Source of the DNA: Alicyclobacillus mali NBRC 102425
GTDB taxonomy: Bacteria > Bacillota > Bacilli > Alicyclobacillales > Alicyclobacillaceae
Length of the DNA stretch: 37,959 nt
NCBI RefSeq assembly: GCF_001570745.1
Contig: NZ_BCSG01000009.1
Location: 1-37,959, forward strand
Direction of reading: 5' to 3'
Positions within the stretch are counted from its first letter, which is position 1. The number at the start of each line of letters is the position of its first letter. The notes under the pieces were generated by a model that was not told the DNA's origin, did no database searches, and saw only the letters and a list, made by a program, of their open reading frames with translations. The translations under genes and the position numbers were made by a program. Below are positions 7,757-15,228 of this stretch, in pieces.

Positions 7757-8194
7757 ATGAAGGATTCGTTTGGTACACGGGTCAGAGCCATTCGGCAGAG
7801 CCGCGGATGGTCGCAACAGGAACTCGCGATGCGGGCGGGCGTATCCACGCCTCACATTTCATCCATTGAGCGAGACAAGCGCCGACCCTCTTTGGACTAT
7901 GCCAAGCGCTTGGCGGATGCACTCGGCGTGCCGCTGCAGGTGCTCTGTGATCCGGAGATGACGTACGAGCCGAAGCGGATGCGGAACTCGGTTTACGAAC
8001 TTCCGACACCTCTGCAACACTTCGTGTTGAACGAGGAATCCTTCCCTTACTTGGAAGCGGCGCACCGCATGAGTCAGTTGTCTAAGGAAGAGGCATCCTT
8101 TCTCTGGCAATTAATCGACGTGCTTGCCCAAAAGAAGAACCTCCTTACCAGACTTCGCTATTTTGAACACCGTTCGGATTCCGACGAGTCCTGA
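7757..8194 (+). CDS. XRE-family HTH transcriptional regulator
   Basis: A 145-aa DNA-binding protein with an N-terminal Cro/CI-type helix-turn-helix over about residues 5-62 (TRVRAIRQSRGWSQQELA, then VSTPHISSIERDKRRPS). The C-terminal 80 residues are soluble and helical with no recognised ligand domain. The ATG follows GGGAGGAG at good spacing. It is divergent from the sirtuin gene, so the 193-nt region between them may hold regulatory sites for both. Its last 37 nt overlap, tail to tail, the micro-protein gene ending at 8158. Autoregulation is inferred from the dyad over its -35. Confidence 0.9.
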   Translation: MKDSFGTRVRAIRQSRGWSQQELAMRAGVSTPHISSIERDKRRPSLDYAKRLADALGVPLQVLCDPEMTYEPKRMRNSVYELPTPLQHFVLNEESFPYLEAAHRMSQLSKEEASFLWQLIDVLAQKKNLLTRLRYFEHRSDSDES

Positions 8195-8355
8195 GACAAC
8201 AGGATTTTGACGCCGTATCGCCCGCTCGATGTCTGAAAAACCGAAATGTAGCGCCACTTGCTTGAGGACGCCATCGCGGCGTCCTCAAGCCGAGCCATGC
8301 GGCACGACGCTTGAAATTTGGTGTCGTACAGGTTTGAATCATATATCCAGGTCAC
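8158..8355 (-). CDS. 65-aa micro-protein, MTWIY family (copy 2)
   Basis: The GTG start at 8355 has a strong ribosome site, AAGGAGGGG, inside the end of resE, and its first 17 nt overlap resE in another frame, suggesting translational coupling. The product starts VTWIYDSNLYDTK (initiator Met) and contains QTSSGRYGVK; it aligns gaplessly over 50 residues with the product at 4713-4883. A 15-residue Ser-rich tail is extra. The middle of the gene contains a perfect 12-bp inverted repeat (8261-8289), which the other copy lacks. Function unknown. It could be a real gene or a paralogue decaying into a terminator-like region; the conserved spacing and ribosome site favour a real gene. Confidence 0.65.
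   Translation of the reverse strand: MTWIYDSNLYDTKFQASCRMARLEDAAMASSSKWRYISVFQTSSGRYGVKILLSQDSSESERCSK
8261..8289. repeat. Perfect 12-bp inverted repeat between convergent genes
   Basis: CTTGAGGACGCC, a 5-nt loop, then GGCGTCCTCAAG. Neither side has a T-run, so it is not a classical intrinsic terminator. It lies 67 nt beyond the XRE stop and 50 nt beyond the resE stop, within the coding frame of micro-protein copy 2. Confidence 0.75.
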
Positions 8356-10123
8356 GGGACGCCCCTCCTTCCCCGATAGGATGCGCGGAGGCGAGTGGCA
8401 GGACCACCGTGAAGGTCGTGCCCTCACCCAGTCGACTTTCGACAAGGATTTCGCCGCGGTGTTCAATCACGAGTTGGCGTGCGATGGCCAAACCGAGCCC
8501 CGTTCCCGAGCGGGATCGCGTACGAGCTTTGTCGGCTTTATAGAAGCGTTCAAAAATGTAGGGAACGTCTTCTTCCGGTATGCCGCTTCCCGTATCGGCC
8601 ACACGTACATACGCATACTCGTGACGGATATCCAGCTCAAAACGAATGGTGCCCCGAGCCGTGTGGCGAAATGCATTGTCGAGCAGATTCGTGAATACCT
8701 GTTCCAGGCGGTCCTCGTCGCCATCCACGACGATGGGCTTACCCGGAATCGATACTTCGAACGAGAGATGGTCTTCGTCGCTGGCAAGCGCCTGAAATTT
8801 GCGCGCCACCCGGCGCATCACCTGGGTGAGATCGACGCGGGCAAAATGGAGTTTGAATTGTCCGCTCTCCAGTTGGGCGAGATTCAGCAGGTCGTTGACA
8901 AGGCGCTTCATGCGCAGCGTTTCATCGTGAATGATTTCCGTCAGTTCGCGGCGCATGTCGGGATCGTCCGAGATGTCATCCAAGAGGGCCTCGGTGTACC
9001 CCTGCAACATGCTGAGTGGCGTCCTCAATTCGTGAGACACGTTCGCGATGAAATCCTTCCGTAATCGGTCAAGGCGCCGCTCCTCCGTGATGTCGCGCAG
9101 GACGCAGAGCGCGCCGCGGAGGGTCGTGCCATCTGCTTCGTAGAGAGGAAGCATGGTAATGCCAATGGTACGGCCATCCCAGGTATCCTCTCGGTACACG
9201 GCATCCTGTTGCTCGCGAACGCCTACCCAGAGGCTCATCAGGCGATCCGGCAGTCGGTCTTCGTCGACAATACCTCGCTCGGCGACCGAGAGGTGCCGCA
9301 AATGGCGCTTTGCAGGAGGATTTGCCAACACGACGCGACCGTCGAGATCGGTGGCAACCACGCCGTCCTGCAGAGAAGAGAGAATCCGCTGCAGTCCTTC
9401 TCGCTCCATCGACAGTTGCTCAATCGTCTCGGCCAATTGTCGCGCCAGCGCGTTGAATGTCTGACCGAGCCGCCCGACTTCGTCCTTCGTGACCACGCGG
9501 ACGCGCTGAAGATAGTGACCGCGCGCCATCTCCTCGGCTGCTCGAGTCATATCCACGAGCGGACGGGAAAGATTCTTCGAGATCACAAAGGCAAAGCCCG
9601 TCGCCAATATGACGCCGAGCACCGTATCGAAGAGCACCATGTTGCGAATCTCACGCAACGGCTCGTCCAGCACGCTCGTGTCCTGCGAAACGGCCAACAG
9701 TCCCTGTTGGGTCGATCCGGCAGCCGGAATCTGCACATAGACGGTCAGGCGATTCACGTTGCCGAACGTTCCGCGCAACGCCAGGGGCTGGCCACGGGAC
9801 AATGCCTCCCGCTCGCCAGGGGTCATGGCGCGATAGGCTGCGATCAGGCTTGCATTGGTCGTGTACGGGACGCCGTACACCACTGTCGCGCGCTCCACCC
9901 GCTTCGCGATATCGCTCGCCACCTGCTCTTTGACGGAACGCTCGCTCGGGGCGGCGAGCACGGACTGAATGGTCAGAGCAAGTTGCGTGAGACTCGCCTC
10001 CTCGCGGGTGACAATGTATTTGTTAAACACTTGCTGAAGCAAGACGGACAGGAGCGCCTGAATGACAAATACCATACCGACAATCGTCAGCCACATCTTG
10101 GCCACGATGCTGTTGGGTATCAC
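8339..10123 (-). CDS. resE: Sensor histidine kinase ResE
   Basis: Membrane sensor kinase of 594 aa, close to ResE length (589 in B. subtilis). Order of domains: TM1 about 11-31, extracytoplasmic loop about 35-160, TM2 about 162-182, HAMP about 185-237, PAS about 240-345 (LQDGVVATDLDG), HisKA with phosphoacceptor His364 in NVSHELRTPL, N box TNLLDNAFRHT, G1 ADTGSGIP and G2 GTGLGLAIA. The GTG start overlaps the resD stop as GTGA, so the two are coupled. ResDE senses oxygen and redox state and controls respiration in B. subtilis; here the family call rests on domain order and on its ResD partner. Confidence 0.88.
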   Translation of the reverse strand: MIPNSIVAKMWLTIVGMVFVIQALLSVLLQQVFNKYIVTREEASLTQLALTIQSVLAAPSERSVKEQVASDIAKRVERATVVYGVPYTTNASLIAAYRAMTPGEREALSRGQPLALRGTFGNVNRLTVYVQIPAAGSTQQGLLAVSQDTSVLDEPLREIRNMVLFDTVLGVILATGFAFVISKNLSRPLVDMTRAAEEMARGHYLQRVRVVTKDEVGRLGQTFNALARQLAETIEQLSMEREGLQRILSSLQDGVVATDLDGRVVLANPPAKRHLRHLSVAERGIVDEDRLPDRLMSLWVGVREQQDAVYREDTWDGRTIGITMLPLYEADGTTLRGALCVLRDITEERRLDRLRKDFIANVSHELRTPLSMLQGYTEALLDDISDDPDMRRELTEIIHDETLRMKRLVNDLLNLAQLESGQFKLHFARVDLTQVMRRVARKFQALASDEDHLSFEVSIPGKPIVVDGDEDRLEQVFTNLLDNAFRHTARGTIRFELDIRHEYAYVRVADTGSGIPEEDVPYIFERFYKADKARTRSRSGTGLGLAIARQLVIEHRGEILVESRLGEGTTFTVVLPLASAHPIGEGGASRDLDI

Positions 10124-10821
10124 AAAGCCACCTCGAACTTGTACCCGACGCCCCAGACGGTCACGATGTAGCGGCTCACCTCAGGAGAAGCCTGGCCCAA
10201 CTTTTCGCGCAACCGCTTGATATGGGTATCTACGGTACGCTGATCTCCGAAAAATTGATAATTCCATACATCTCTTAGGAGCTCTTCGCGGCTGAATACT
10301 TTATCGGGACGCTGAGCCATGTAAACCAAAAGATCAAACTCCTTCGGAGTCAGACTGACCTCTTGCCCGTTGACCTCGACACGGCGCGCGTCGATTTGAA
10401 TTTCCAATCCAGGAAACGTGAGCGTTTGAACCGCAGTTCGGCCGTATTCCATCTCGCCCGTACGCTTGAGCATGGCTTTTACGCGCAAGACAAGTTCGCG
10501 AGGACTGAACGGTTTGACGACGTAGTCGTCCGCACCAAGCTCAAACCCGTGCACCCGATTCGCCTCGTCGCCCGCAGCGGTCAGCATGACAATGGGGACA
10601 TTGCTGTGCTGCCGGATCTGTGCGCACACGTCGCGACCGTCCATCCCGGGCAACATCAGATCCAAGATAATCAGTGCATACCCCTGATTCAAAGCCTTGT
10701 TGAGCGCCTCTTTTCCATCCGCCGCCTCGTCCACGTCAAATCCGTTTCGCTCAAGGTACATGCGAACCAAGCGGCGAATCCGTTCCTCGTCGTCGACGAC
10801 CAAGATCCTCGTTTGTGCCAT
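10120..10821 (-). CDS. resD: OmpR-family response regulator ResD
   Basis: A 233-aa regulator: receiver domain about 1-120 (RILVVDDEERIRRL, phosphoacceptor Asp54 in LIILDLMLPG, Lys in VVKPFSPRE) and winged-helix DNA-binding domain about 135-230 (VSLTPKEFDLL, GDQRTVDTHIKRLREKL, TVWGVGYKFE). The last part is almost word for word that of B. subtilis ResD. The ATG at 10821 is preferred because GGCGGAGGTGGAGGC precedes it. It lies directly upstream of resE with a 4-nt overlap. In B. subtilis resABC precede resD; here a YhcN-like lipoprotein gene lies there instead. Confidence 0.92.
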   Translation of the reverse strand: MAQTRILVVDDEERIRRLVRMYLERNGFDVDEAADGKEALNKALNQGYALIILDLMLPGMDGRDVCAQIRQHSNVPIVMLTAAGDEANRVHGFELGADDYVVKPFSPRELVLRVKAMLKRTGEMEYGRTAVQTLTFPGLEIQIDARRVEVNGQEVSLTPKEFDLLVYMAQRPDKVFSREELLRDVWNYQFFGDQRTVDTHIKRLREKLGQASPEVSRYIVTVWGVGYKFEVAL

Positions 10822-10852
10822 GCCTCCACCTCCGCCTAGCCCCTTCCGTCCC

Positions 10853-10882
10853 ATTATACGGCCAGAAACGTTTGGCAAACAA
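10853..10882 (-). promoter_or_regulatory. Candidate sigma-A promoter for resDE
   Basis: A perfect TATAAT (10853-10858) with TTGTTT 18 nt upstream (10877-10882) on the minus strand, about 32 nt before the resD ATG. An 11-nt palindrome, GTTTGCCAAAC (10870-10880), overlaps the -35 and could be an operator. Confidence 0.55.
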
Positions 10883-10884
10883 CG

Positions 10885-10914
10885 CGGCCGGCCGAGCACA
10901 GGCCCGGCCGGCCG
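10885..10914 (-). terminator. GC-rich hairpin after the YhcN-like gene
   Basis: Two copies of the self-complementary 10-mer CGGCCGGCCG (10885-10894 and 10905-10914) flank a 10-nt loop. It sits 13 nt beyond the lipoprotein stop. Only GCGTTGTTTGCC follows on the minus strand, so the T-run is poor, but position and stem strength suggest termination before resD. Confidence 0.5.
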
Positions 10915-10927
10915 TCAATTGTTGCGC

Positions 10928-11452
10928 TCATGACGGAAACATGCGAGCGACAGAGGTCTTGAAATTTTGCCATACCCCCTGAATGGGATGGCCCTGCTGC
11001 ATCATTCGTTGGAAATTCACAAATCTTGCGTATACGTTCGGATCCTCACTTACATAAACCTGGCGAATGGCCGGGAAGTCCGACTTGACGTGAGCTGAAA
11101 CCTGCTCCTTGGTCCTCTGACCGGAAACACCGGCAGCCGGCGCCTGCATGGCGATATAGGCGACGTCACCCATCACAAATGCGATGGCACGCGATGCATA
11201 GCCGGATCGCACGAGGTTGGACGCAATGTCCCGGTCTTCTCGGAACGTGGCCGCCGCTTGGTCGCCCATCGCTTGTCCCACCTGATCCGCGGCCTGTCCC
11301 GCTCGCTGAACTGTGTTGGCGACCGCGTTGCCTGCCTGTCTCGTGGCCTGCGCGACGCCGTTGGCCGCCTGCGACGCGTTGTCCACTCGCCCGCACCCGG
11401 TCGCCAACAAGAGCATCCACAGCGCGACCGCCGTTCGTGCCGACTTGATCAT
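10928..11452 (-). CDS. YhcN/YlaJ-like sporulation lipoprotein
   Basis: A 174-aa lipoprotein: basic N-terminus, hydrophobic stretch TAVALWMLLLATGC with the lipobox Cys near residue 20, then a long Ala/Gln/Asn-rich helical repeat (ANGVAQATRQAGNAVANTVQ), and a C-terminal half resembling YhcN/YlaJ (VAYIAMQAP, VKSDFPAIRQVYVSEDPN). YhcN and YlaJ are forespore proteins of the spore inner membrane in B. subtilis. The ATG at 11452 is chosen for the AGGAGG 11 nt upstream. A sigma-G-like promoter lies just ahead, fitting forespore expression. It occupies the resABC position in the rluB-resD neighbourhood. Confidence 0.8.
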   Translation of the reverse strand: MIKSARTAVALWMLLLATGCGRVDNASQAANGVAQATRQAGNAVANTVQRAGQAADQVGQAMGDQAAATFREDRDIASNLVRSGYASRAIAFVMGDVAYIAMQAPAAGVSGQRTKEQVSAHVKSDFPAIRQVYVSEDPNVYARFVNFQRMMQQGHPIQGVWQNFKTSVARMFPS

Positions 11453-11475
11453 CGTGCACAGCACCTCCTCACTTG

Positions 11476-11504
11476 TAGGATGCTGTCACGTGTCTCATTC
11501 ATGC
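11476..11504 (-). promoter_or_regulatory. Candidate sigma-G promoter for the YhcN-like gene
   Basis: GCATG (11500-11504), a 17-nt spacer and CATCCTA (11476-11482) on the minus strand match the forespore sigma-G pattern GHATR-N17/18-CATNHTA at every defined position. The predicted start leaves a very short leader beginning at the AGGAGG. Confidence 0.45.
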
Positions 11505-11515
11505 GCGCAAGGCGG

Positions 11516-12337
11516 TCAACCACGTCGCGGACCGCGGTGTCGCGCTGACGAGCGCTTCGATTCCTTTCGTTCGGACTCGCGGCGCATGGTTGGACGTCGA
11601 TACGGCGGCGCCGTCATGCCCGCAGCTTGATACAGAGCCACCCACTCCTCTTGCGTCAGCGGGCGCCATTCCCCTGTCTTCAAGTGGCCGAGGGAAATCG
11701 GGCCGAAGGCGATGCGCTTCAAACGCAAGACGGGCAGGCCGAGCCTCTCCAACATCCTGCGGACCTGACGATTCCGGCCTTCGTGAATGGCAAGGTGCAC
11801 GACGGCCACGCCGTCCTCGCGGTCCGACTGCCGCACGACCTCGACCTTGGCGGGCGCAGTCAGACCATCTTCCAGCTCCACGCCCTCCACGAGGGCTCGC
11901 CGGATTTCGCGATCCACAATCCCTCGGACCGAAGCGCGATAGACTTTTTCTATTTCACGCGAAGGGTGAAGCAGCCTCTGCGTCAGTTCACCATCGTTTG
12001 TGAACAATAAGAGTCCGCTCGTGTCGTAGTCCAGACGGCCGACCGGATAGACGCGCTCTCGGATCGGGGGCAACAGCTGCATCACCGTGCGCCGCCCCAT
12101 CGGATCCGATACCGTGGAAAGATACGCGACAGGCTTGTTGAGCGCGAGCACCACCGGCTGCTCCATTTCGATGGGGACGCCATCGACCGCAATGCGCTGC
12201 CTCGAAGGATCCACCTTCGCACCCAGTTGGGTCACGGTCTCGCCGTCCACGCTGACCCGTCCTGCCAAGATCAACTCTTCACACTTTCTTCGTGACGCCA
12301 CGCCTGCATGTGCCAACACCTTCTGCAAACGTTCCAT
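11516..12337 (-). CDS. rluB: 23S rRNA pseudouridine synthase RluB
   Basis: A 273-aa RsuA/RluB-family enzyme that makes pseudouridine in 23S rRNA. It has an N-terminal S4 RNA-binding domain (RLQKVLAHAGVASRRKCEEL) and the catalytic Asp in VGRLDYDTSGLLLFTNDGEL, then the conserved EGRNRQVRRMLE. The basic C-terminal tail (RRESERKESKRSSARHRGP) is typical for extra RNA contact. The ATG at 12337 is chosen because the protein family starts here and GGGAG lies upstream; an earlier ATG at 12355 directly abuts GGAGG. It follows spmB, as in B. subtilis. Confidence 0.93.
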   Translation of the reverse strand: MERLQKVLAHAGVASRRKCEELILAGRVSVDGETVTQLGAKVDPSRQRIAVDGVPIEMEQPVVLALNKPVAYLSTVSDPMGRRTVMQLLPPIRERVYPVGRLDYDTSGLLLFTNDGELTQRLLHPSREIEKVYRASVRGIVDREIRRALVEGVELEDGLTAPAKVEVVRQSDREDGVAVVHLAIHEGRNRQVRRMLERLGLPVLRLKRIAFGPISLGHLKTGEWRPLTQEEWVALYQAAGMTAPPYRRPTMRRESERKESKRSSARHRGPRRG

Positions 12338-12380
12338 TCCGATCCGAACTCCCATCCTCCTGCGCAAAGAGCCAGGTTCG

Positions 12381-12926
12381 CTAGACCTGTATGATACCAG
12401 ACAGGAGCCAAACTGCGAACACCGACGCGAGCACACTGACGAAGTCGCTCAGTAGGCCGACCGCAAGCGCATATCGGAACCTATAGATTCCCACACTCCC
12501 GAAATAAACGGTGAGGATGTAGAGCGTGGTATCGGACGACGCCTGCATCGTGGAAGCGAGCAGCCCCAGGTGCGAATCCGGGCCATGTTTTTGAAAAATA
12601 TCAATCATGAGGGCCAAGCTGCCCTGCCCCGTGACCGGCCGAAGGATGCCCATTGGCGCGACTTCGGCGGGTACATGCAGCCAGGTCAGGACGGGATCCA
12701 GCAAGTGAACGAGGCCATCCATGGCGCCGGACGCTCGGAAGACGCTGACCGCGACCATCATCGCGACAAGATGCGGGATGAGACGGACGGCCGTGGAAAA
12801 ACCGCCTTTGGCACCCTGAACGAATGCCTGATAAATGGGCACTCGCCGCCAGGCTCCCGCCAGCAGAATGACGCTCACAACAAGGGGTAACATCCATTCA
12901 CTGATGGCCGTCCATGCGTCGCTCAT
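12381..12926 (-). CDS. spmB: Spore maturation protein SpmB
   Basis: Polytopic membrane protein of 181 aa, near the usual 178. It has several hydrophobic helices with the conserved RLIPHLVAMM, RPVTGQGSLA and ASSDTTLYILTVYFG segments of the nucleoside-recognition (Gate) family. With SpmA it is needed for spore core dehydration and heat resistance in B. subtilis. The ATG overlaps the spmA stop as ATGA, so translation is coupled. Operon order spmA-spmB-rluB is conserved. Confidence 0.95.
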   Translation of the reverse strand: MSDAWTAISEWMLPLVVSVILLAGAWRRVPIYQAFVQGAKGGFSTAVRLIPHLVAMMVAVSVFRASGAMDGLVHLLDPVLTWLHVPAEVAPMGILRPVTGQGSLALMIDIFQKHGPDSHLGLLASTMQASSDTTLYILTVYFGSVGIYRFRYALAVGLLSDFVSVLASVFAVWLLSGIIQV

Positions 12927-13516
12927 GGAGTCTGCCTCCGATGGGAAAGCGCCCGAAAAATGCGGTCAAAGGCCAGGGCCGCACACGTCCCGATCAGGGA
13001 AGCCACGAGCGTCGTGAGAACCACAGCTGACGGATGCGACGAGTGATACTGCATGCGGAGCGCGATCACCGTCGTGGGAATCAATGTGATGCTTGCCGTA
13101 TTGACGGCAAGAAGCGTGCACATGGCGTCCGAAGCCCTGTCTGGATGGGAATTCAGTTTTTGCAATTCCTCCATGGCCTTCAGGCCGAGAGGTGTCGCGG
13201 CGTTTCCAATGCCCAGAAGGTTGGCGCTCATGTTCGCCAGAATGGCGCCCATCGCAGGATGATCGGCCGGAACCGAGGGAAAAAGCCGGTGAGCGATGGG
13301 CTTGAGTCTTCGCGCGAGCCAAGCGACGGCACCGGCCCGCTCCGCAATGTGCATAAGCCCCATCCACAGACTGATGGCGCCGATGAGGCCGATGCACAAT
13401 TCCACACCGTTTTCCGCACCCTTTAAGATGGCGTTTGAAACGACCTGCATGCGGCCAGTGACCATGGCAGTCCCGACGCCGGAGACGAACAACGCAAGCC
13501 AGATGAAATCGATCAC
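12923..13516 (-). CDS. spmA: Spore maturation protein SpmA
   Basis: Polytopic membrane protein of 197 aa with the Gate-family signature: LIGAISLWMGLMHIAERAG, NMSANLLGIGNAATPLGL and NTASITLIPTTVIALR. It acts with SpmB in spore core dehydration. The GTG at 13516 follows AGGGGGTGCC. A sigma-E-like promoter lies about 42-68 nt upstream, in the gap after ytfJ, which fits mother-cell expression known for B. subtilis spmA. The dacB gene that precedes spmA in B. subtilis is absent; ytfJ is there instead. Confidence 0.95.
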   Translation of the reverse strand: MIDFIWLALFVSGVGTAMVTGRMQVVSNAILKGAENGVELCIGLIGAISLWMGLMHIAERAGAVAWLARRLKPIAHRLFPSVPADHPAMGAILANMSANLLGIGNAATPLGLKAMEELQKLNSHPDRASDAMCTLLAVNTASITLIPTTVIALRMQYHSSHPSAVVLTTLVASLIGTCAALAFDRIFRALSHRRQTP

Positions 13517-13557
13517 GGCACGGCACCCCCTGCTGGGCGGACTTGTCCCTTACAAGG

Positions 13558-13584
13558 AGTATGCCGAGCCTGGAAACCGTATGA
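13558..13584 (-). promoter_or_regulatory. Candidate sigma-E promoter for spmA
   Basis: TCATAC (13579-13584), 15-nt spacer, CATACT (13558-13563) on the minus strand, matching the core ATA ... CATAC pattern of sigma-E promoters. It lies between the ytfJ stop and the spmA start. Confidence 0.45.
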
Positions 13585-13590
13585 CGCCCC

Positions 13591-13995
13591 TCACATCACG
13601 GGGGGATCCGATGATTTTTGCTTGGAGAACAGGTTCTGGATGCGCTCAAGCATCGCGGGTGCGAGATCGATCAGCCGATCGTAGAGCTGATTTTGGTGAT
13701 CCGCCGAGAGGAGACGGACATTGTTGCCATGGACGATGAGAAAGCCAATGGGGGTAATGGACACACCGCCGCCCGACCCGCCTCCGAACGGGAGATCCCC
13801 TTGGCCTTGTCCGTGCACATCCCCTCCCTCGAACTGACTCCCTCCGGCGGCGAAGCCAAACCCCACTTTTGAAACCGGCAAAATTACGGTGCCGTCCGGC
13901 GTCTCGACCGGATCGCCAATGATGGTGTTGACGTCCACCATCTCGCGGAGATTCGACATCGCGGTCTGCATGAGGCCCTGAATCGGGTGATCCAC
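13591..13995 (-). CDS. ytfJ: Sporulation protein YtfJ (GerW family)
   Basis: A 134-aa protein with the whole GerW/YtfJ pattern: N-terminal helix HPIQGLMQTAMSNLREMVD, then NTIIGDPVETPDGTVILPVSKV with GFGFAAGG, a Gly-rich loop (FGGGSGGGVSITPIGFLIV), and a C-terminal helix. In Bacillus it is a forespore protein needed for normal germination. The GTG at 13995 follows GAGGAGGGCG. The upstream gene, a DUF2953 protein, ends 1 nt before the GTG; this ytfI-ytfJ pairing also occurs in B. subtilis. Confidence 0.93.
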   Translation of the reverse strand: MDHPIQGLMQTAMSNLREMVDVNTIIGDPVETPDGTVILPVSKVGFGFAAGGSQFEGGDVHGQGQGDLPFGGGSGGGVSITPIGFLIVHGNNVRLLSADHQNQLYDRLIDLAPAMLERIQNLFSKQKSSDPPVM

Positions 13996-13996
13996 G

Positions 13997-14596
13997 TTAC
14001 GACGCCCTCCTCTTCCAAGCCGTCAACAAGCGAAGTCCTGCAGCTATAACGTACCCCGTCCGAATGCGCACTATGCTTTTCGCGTAAATCGTCAACAGAG
14101 CTTCCTGAAAGGCTGGAGCGATGGAGACGGTCGGAACGCGATGCATTCGCACGCGGCTGCTTAACCAACCGAGCAGCGTGTAGATGGCAGCATACGACGC
14201 ACCCACGAGCATGCCCGTCCGCACTGACTCGCCAGCGCCCATGCGGGCCTCCAGACGGAGTTCGTCCACGTGAACGTGTGGCGCCATTCGGTCGAGCGCT
14301 CGGAGCGCCCGATGCGCGAACCGCCGCCAAGCGCCAATCGATCGGGTACCGCGGCGCTCATCGCCGGATTTTCGGCTCTTCTCCCTCGAACGGCGGCTGC
14401 GCCCGCGGACGGGCGGTGCCTCGCTTGCCCACCGCCACCGCAGTCGGACCAGTCCATACATGGCGCGCACCTGAGCGCGCAGTTCGTCCGATCCCGCCCG
14501 CCAATACTCCACCTCGACGCGAATAGGAGACGCCATCAGGAGAACACATAGGCCCACGCACAATGCGCACGCCACGCCAATCCAACCGAAGCCCAT
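13997..14596 (-). CDS. ytfI: DUF2953 protein (YtfI-like)
   Basis: A 199-aa protein with an N-terminal membrane helix (GWIGVACALCVGLCVLLMA), a beta-rich segment (RVEVEYWRAGSDELRAQVRAMYGL) and a second hydrophobic segment near residue 130 (GMLVGASYAAIYTLLGWL). The middle is rich in Arg and Ser. This is the DUF2953 layout, which neighbours ytfJ in many spore formers; its role is unknown but sporulation-linked by context. The ATG at 14596 is chosen because GAGAGGTG lies upstream; a GTG nine codons earlier lacks a site. Confidence 0.8.
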   Translation of the reverse strand: MGFGWIGVACALCVGLCVLLMASPIRVEVEYWRAGSDELRAQVRAMYGLVRLRWRWASEAPPVRGRSRRSREKSRKSGDERRGTRSIGAWRRFAHRALRALDRMAPHVHVDELRLEARMGAGESVRTGMLVGASYAAIYTLLGWLSSRVRMHRVPTVSIAPAFQEALLTIYAKSIVRIRTGYVIAAGLRLLTAWKRRAS

Positions 14597-14662
14597 GGGT
14601 ACAGGCACCTCTCTCGCATTCACGAGCTAGGGTGCACCAGAACCTGGATGATATGCATCCCT

Positions 14663-15226
14663 TCAGTCGCGCGCGAGATCCGAAGTCATGGCAAACAGGT
14701 CGGGGCGTCCCTCGTTCCCTGCAAAGTCAGGCAACGGCGGCAGTTCATCCAGTGATCTCAGACCGAACTGGCGCAGAAACTCCATGGTGGTGCCGTACAG
14801 AATCGGTCGTCCAGGTCCATCCTGGCGACCCACTTCCTGTACCAGTCCTCGATGGATAAGTGTGGCCAAGGCGCGATCCGACTGGACGCCGCGGATCTCC
14901 TCGATGTCGGCTCGCGTGATGGGTTGCTTGTAGGAGATGATAGCAAGCACTTCAAGCGCCGCCTGCGACAAGCTGGAACGGGCCGGCTGATCGGCCATGC
15001 GCCGAAAATACGGTGCAAATTCCGGCCTTGTCACTAGCTGCCACGTGTCGCCTGTGTGGAGCAGCGTAAGACCAGAGCCGCGCTCGTCCAGATGCGCGGC
15101 GAGCAGATGGCATAAATCGCGCGCCTGGCCCTCCGGCACGTCCAGCACCTGCGCAATCTCCCGAGTCGCCATGCCCTCCGATCCAGCGGCGAACAACACG
15201 GCTTCAAGCGCAGCGACCAGTTCCAT
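14663..15226 (-). CDS. scpB: Segregation and condensation protein ScpB
   Basis: A 187-aa winged-helix protein that, as a dimer, binds ScpA and the SMC ATPase to form the condensin complex. Characteristic segments are ALEAVLFAAGSEGM, LSQAALEVLAIISYKQPITRADIEEIRG and LHRG-type GLVQEVGRQDGPGRPILYGTT, FGL. The ATG at 15226 follows GGGGG at 7 nt; a TTG two codons earlier overlaps the scpA stop. The order scpA-scpB is conserved across Firmicutes. Confidence 0.95.
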   Translation of the reverse strand: MELVAALEAVLFAAGSEGMATREIAQVLDVPEGQARDLCHLLAAHLDERGSGLTLLHTGDTWQLVTRPEFAPYFRRMADQPARSSLSQAALEVLAIISYKQPITRADIEEIRGVQSDRALATLIHRGLVQEVGRQDGPGRPILYGTTMEFLRQFGLRSLDELPPLPDFAGNEGRPDLFAMTSDLARD

Positions 15227-15228
15227 GC

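Noticed and set aside
9209-10171. Long plus-strand open frame opposite resE
   Set aside because: Shadow of the histidine kinase, which has full domain support.
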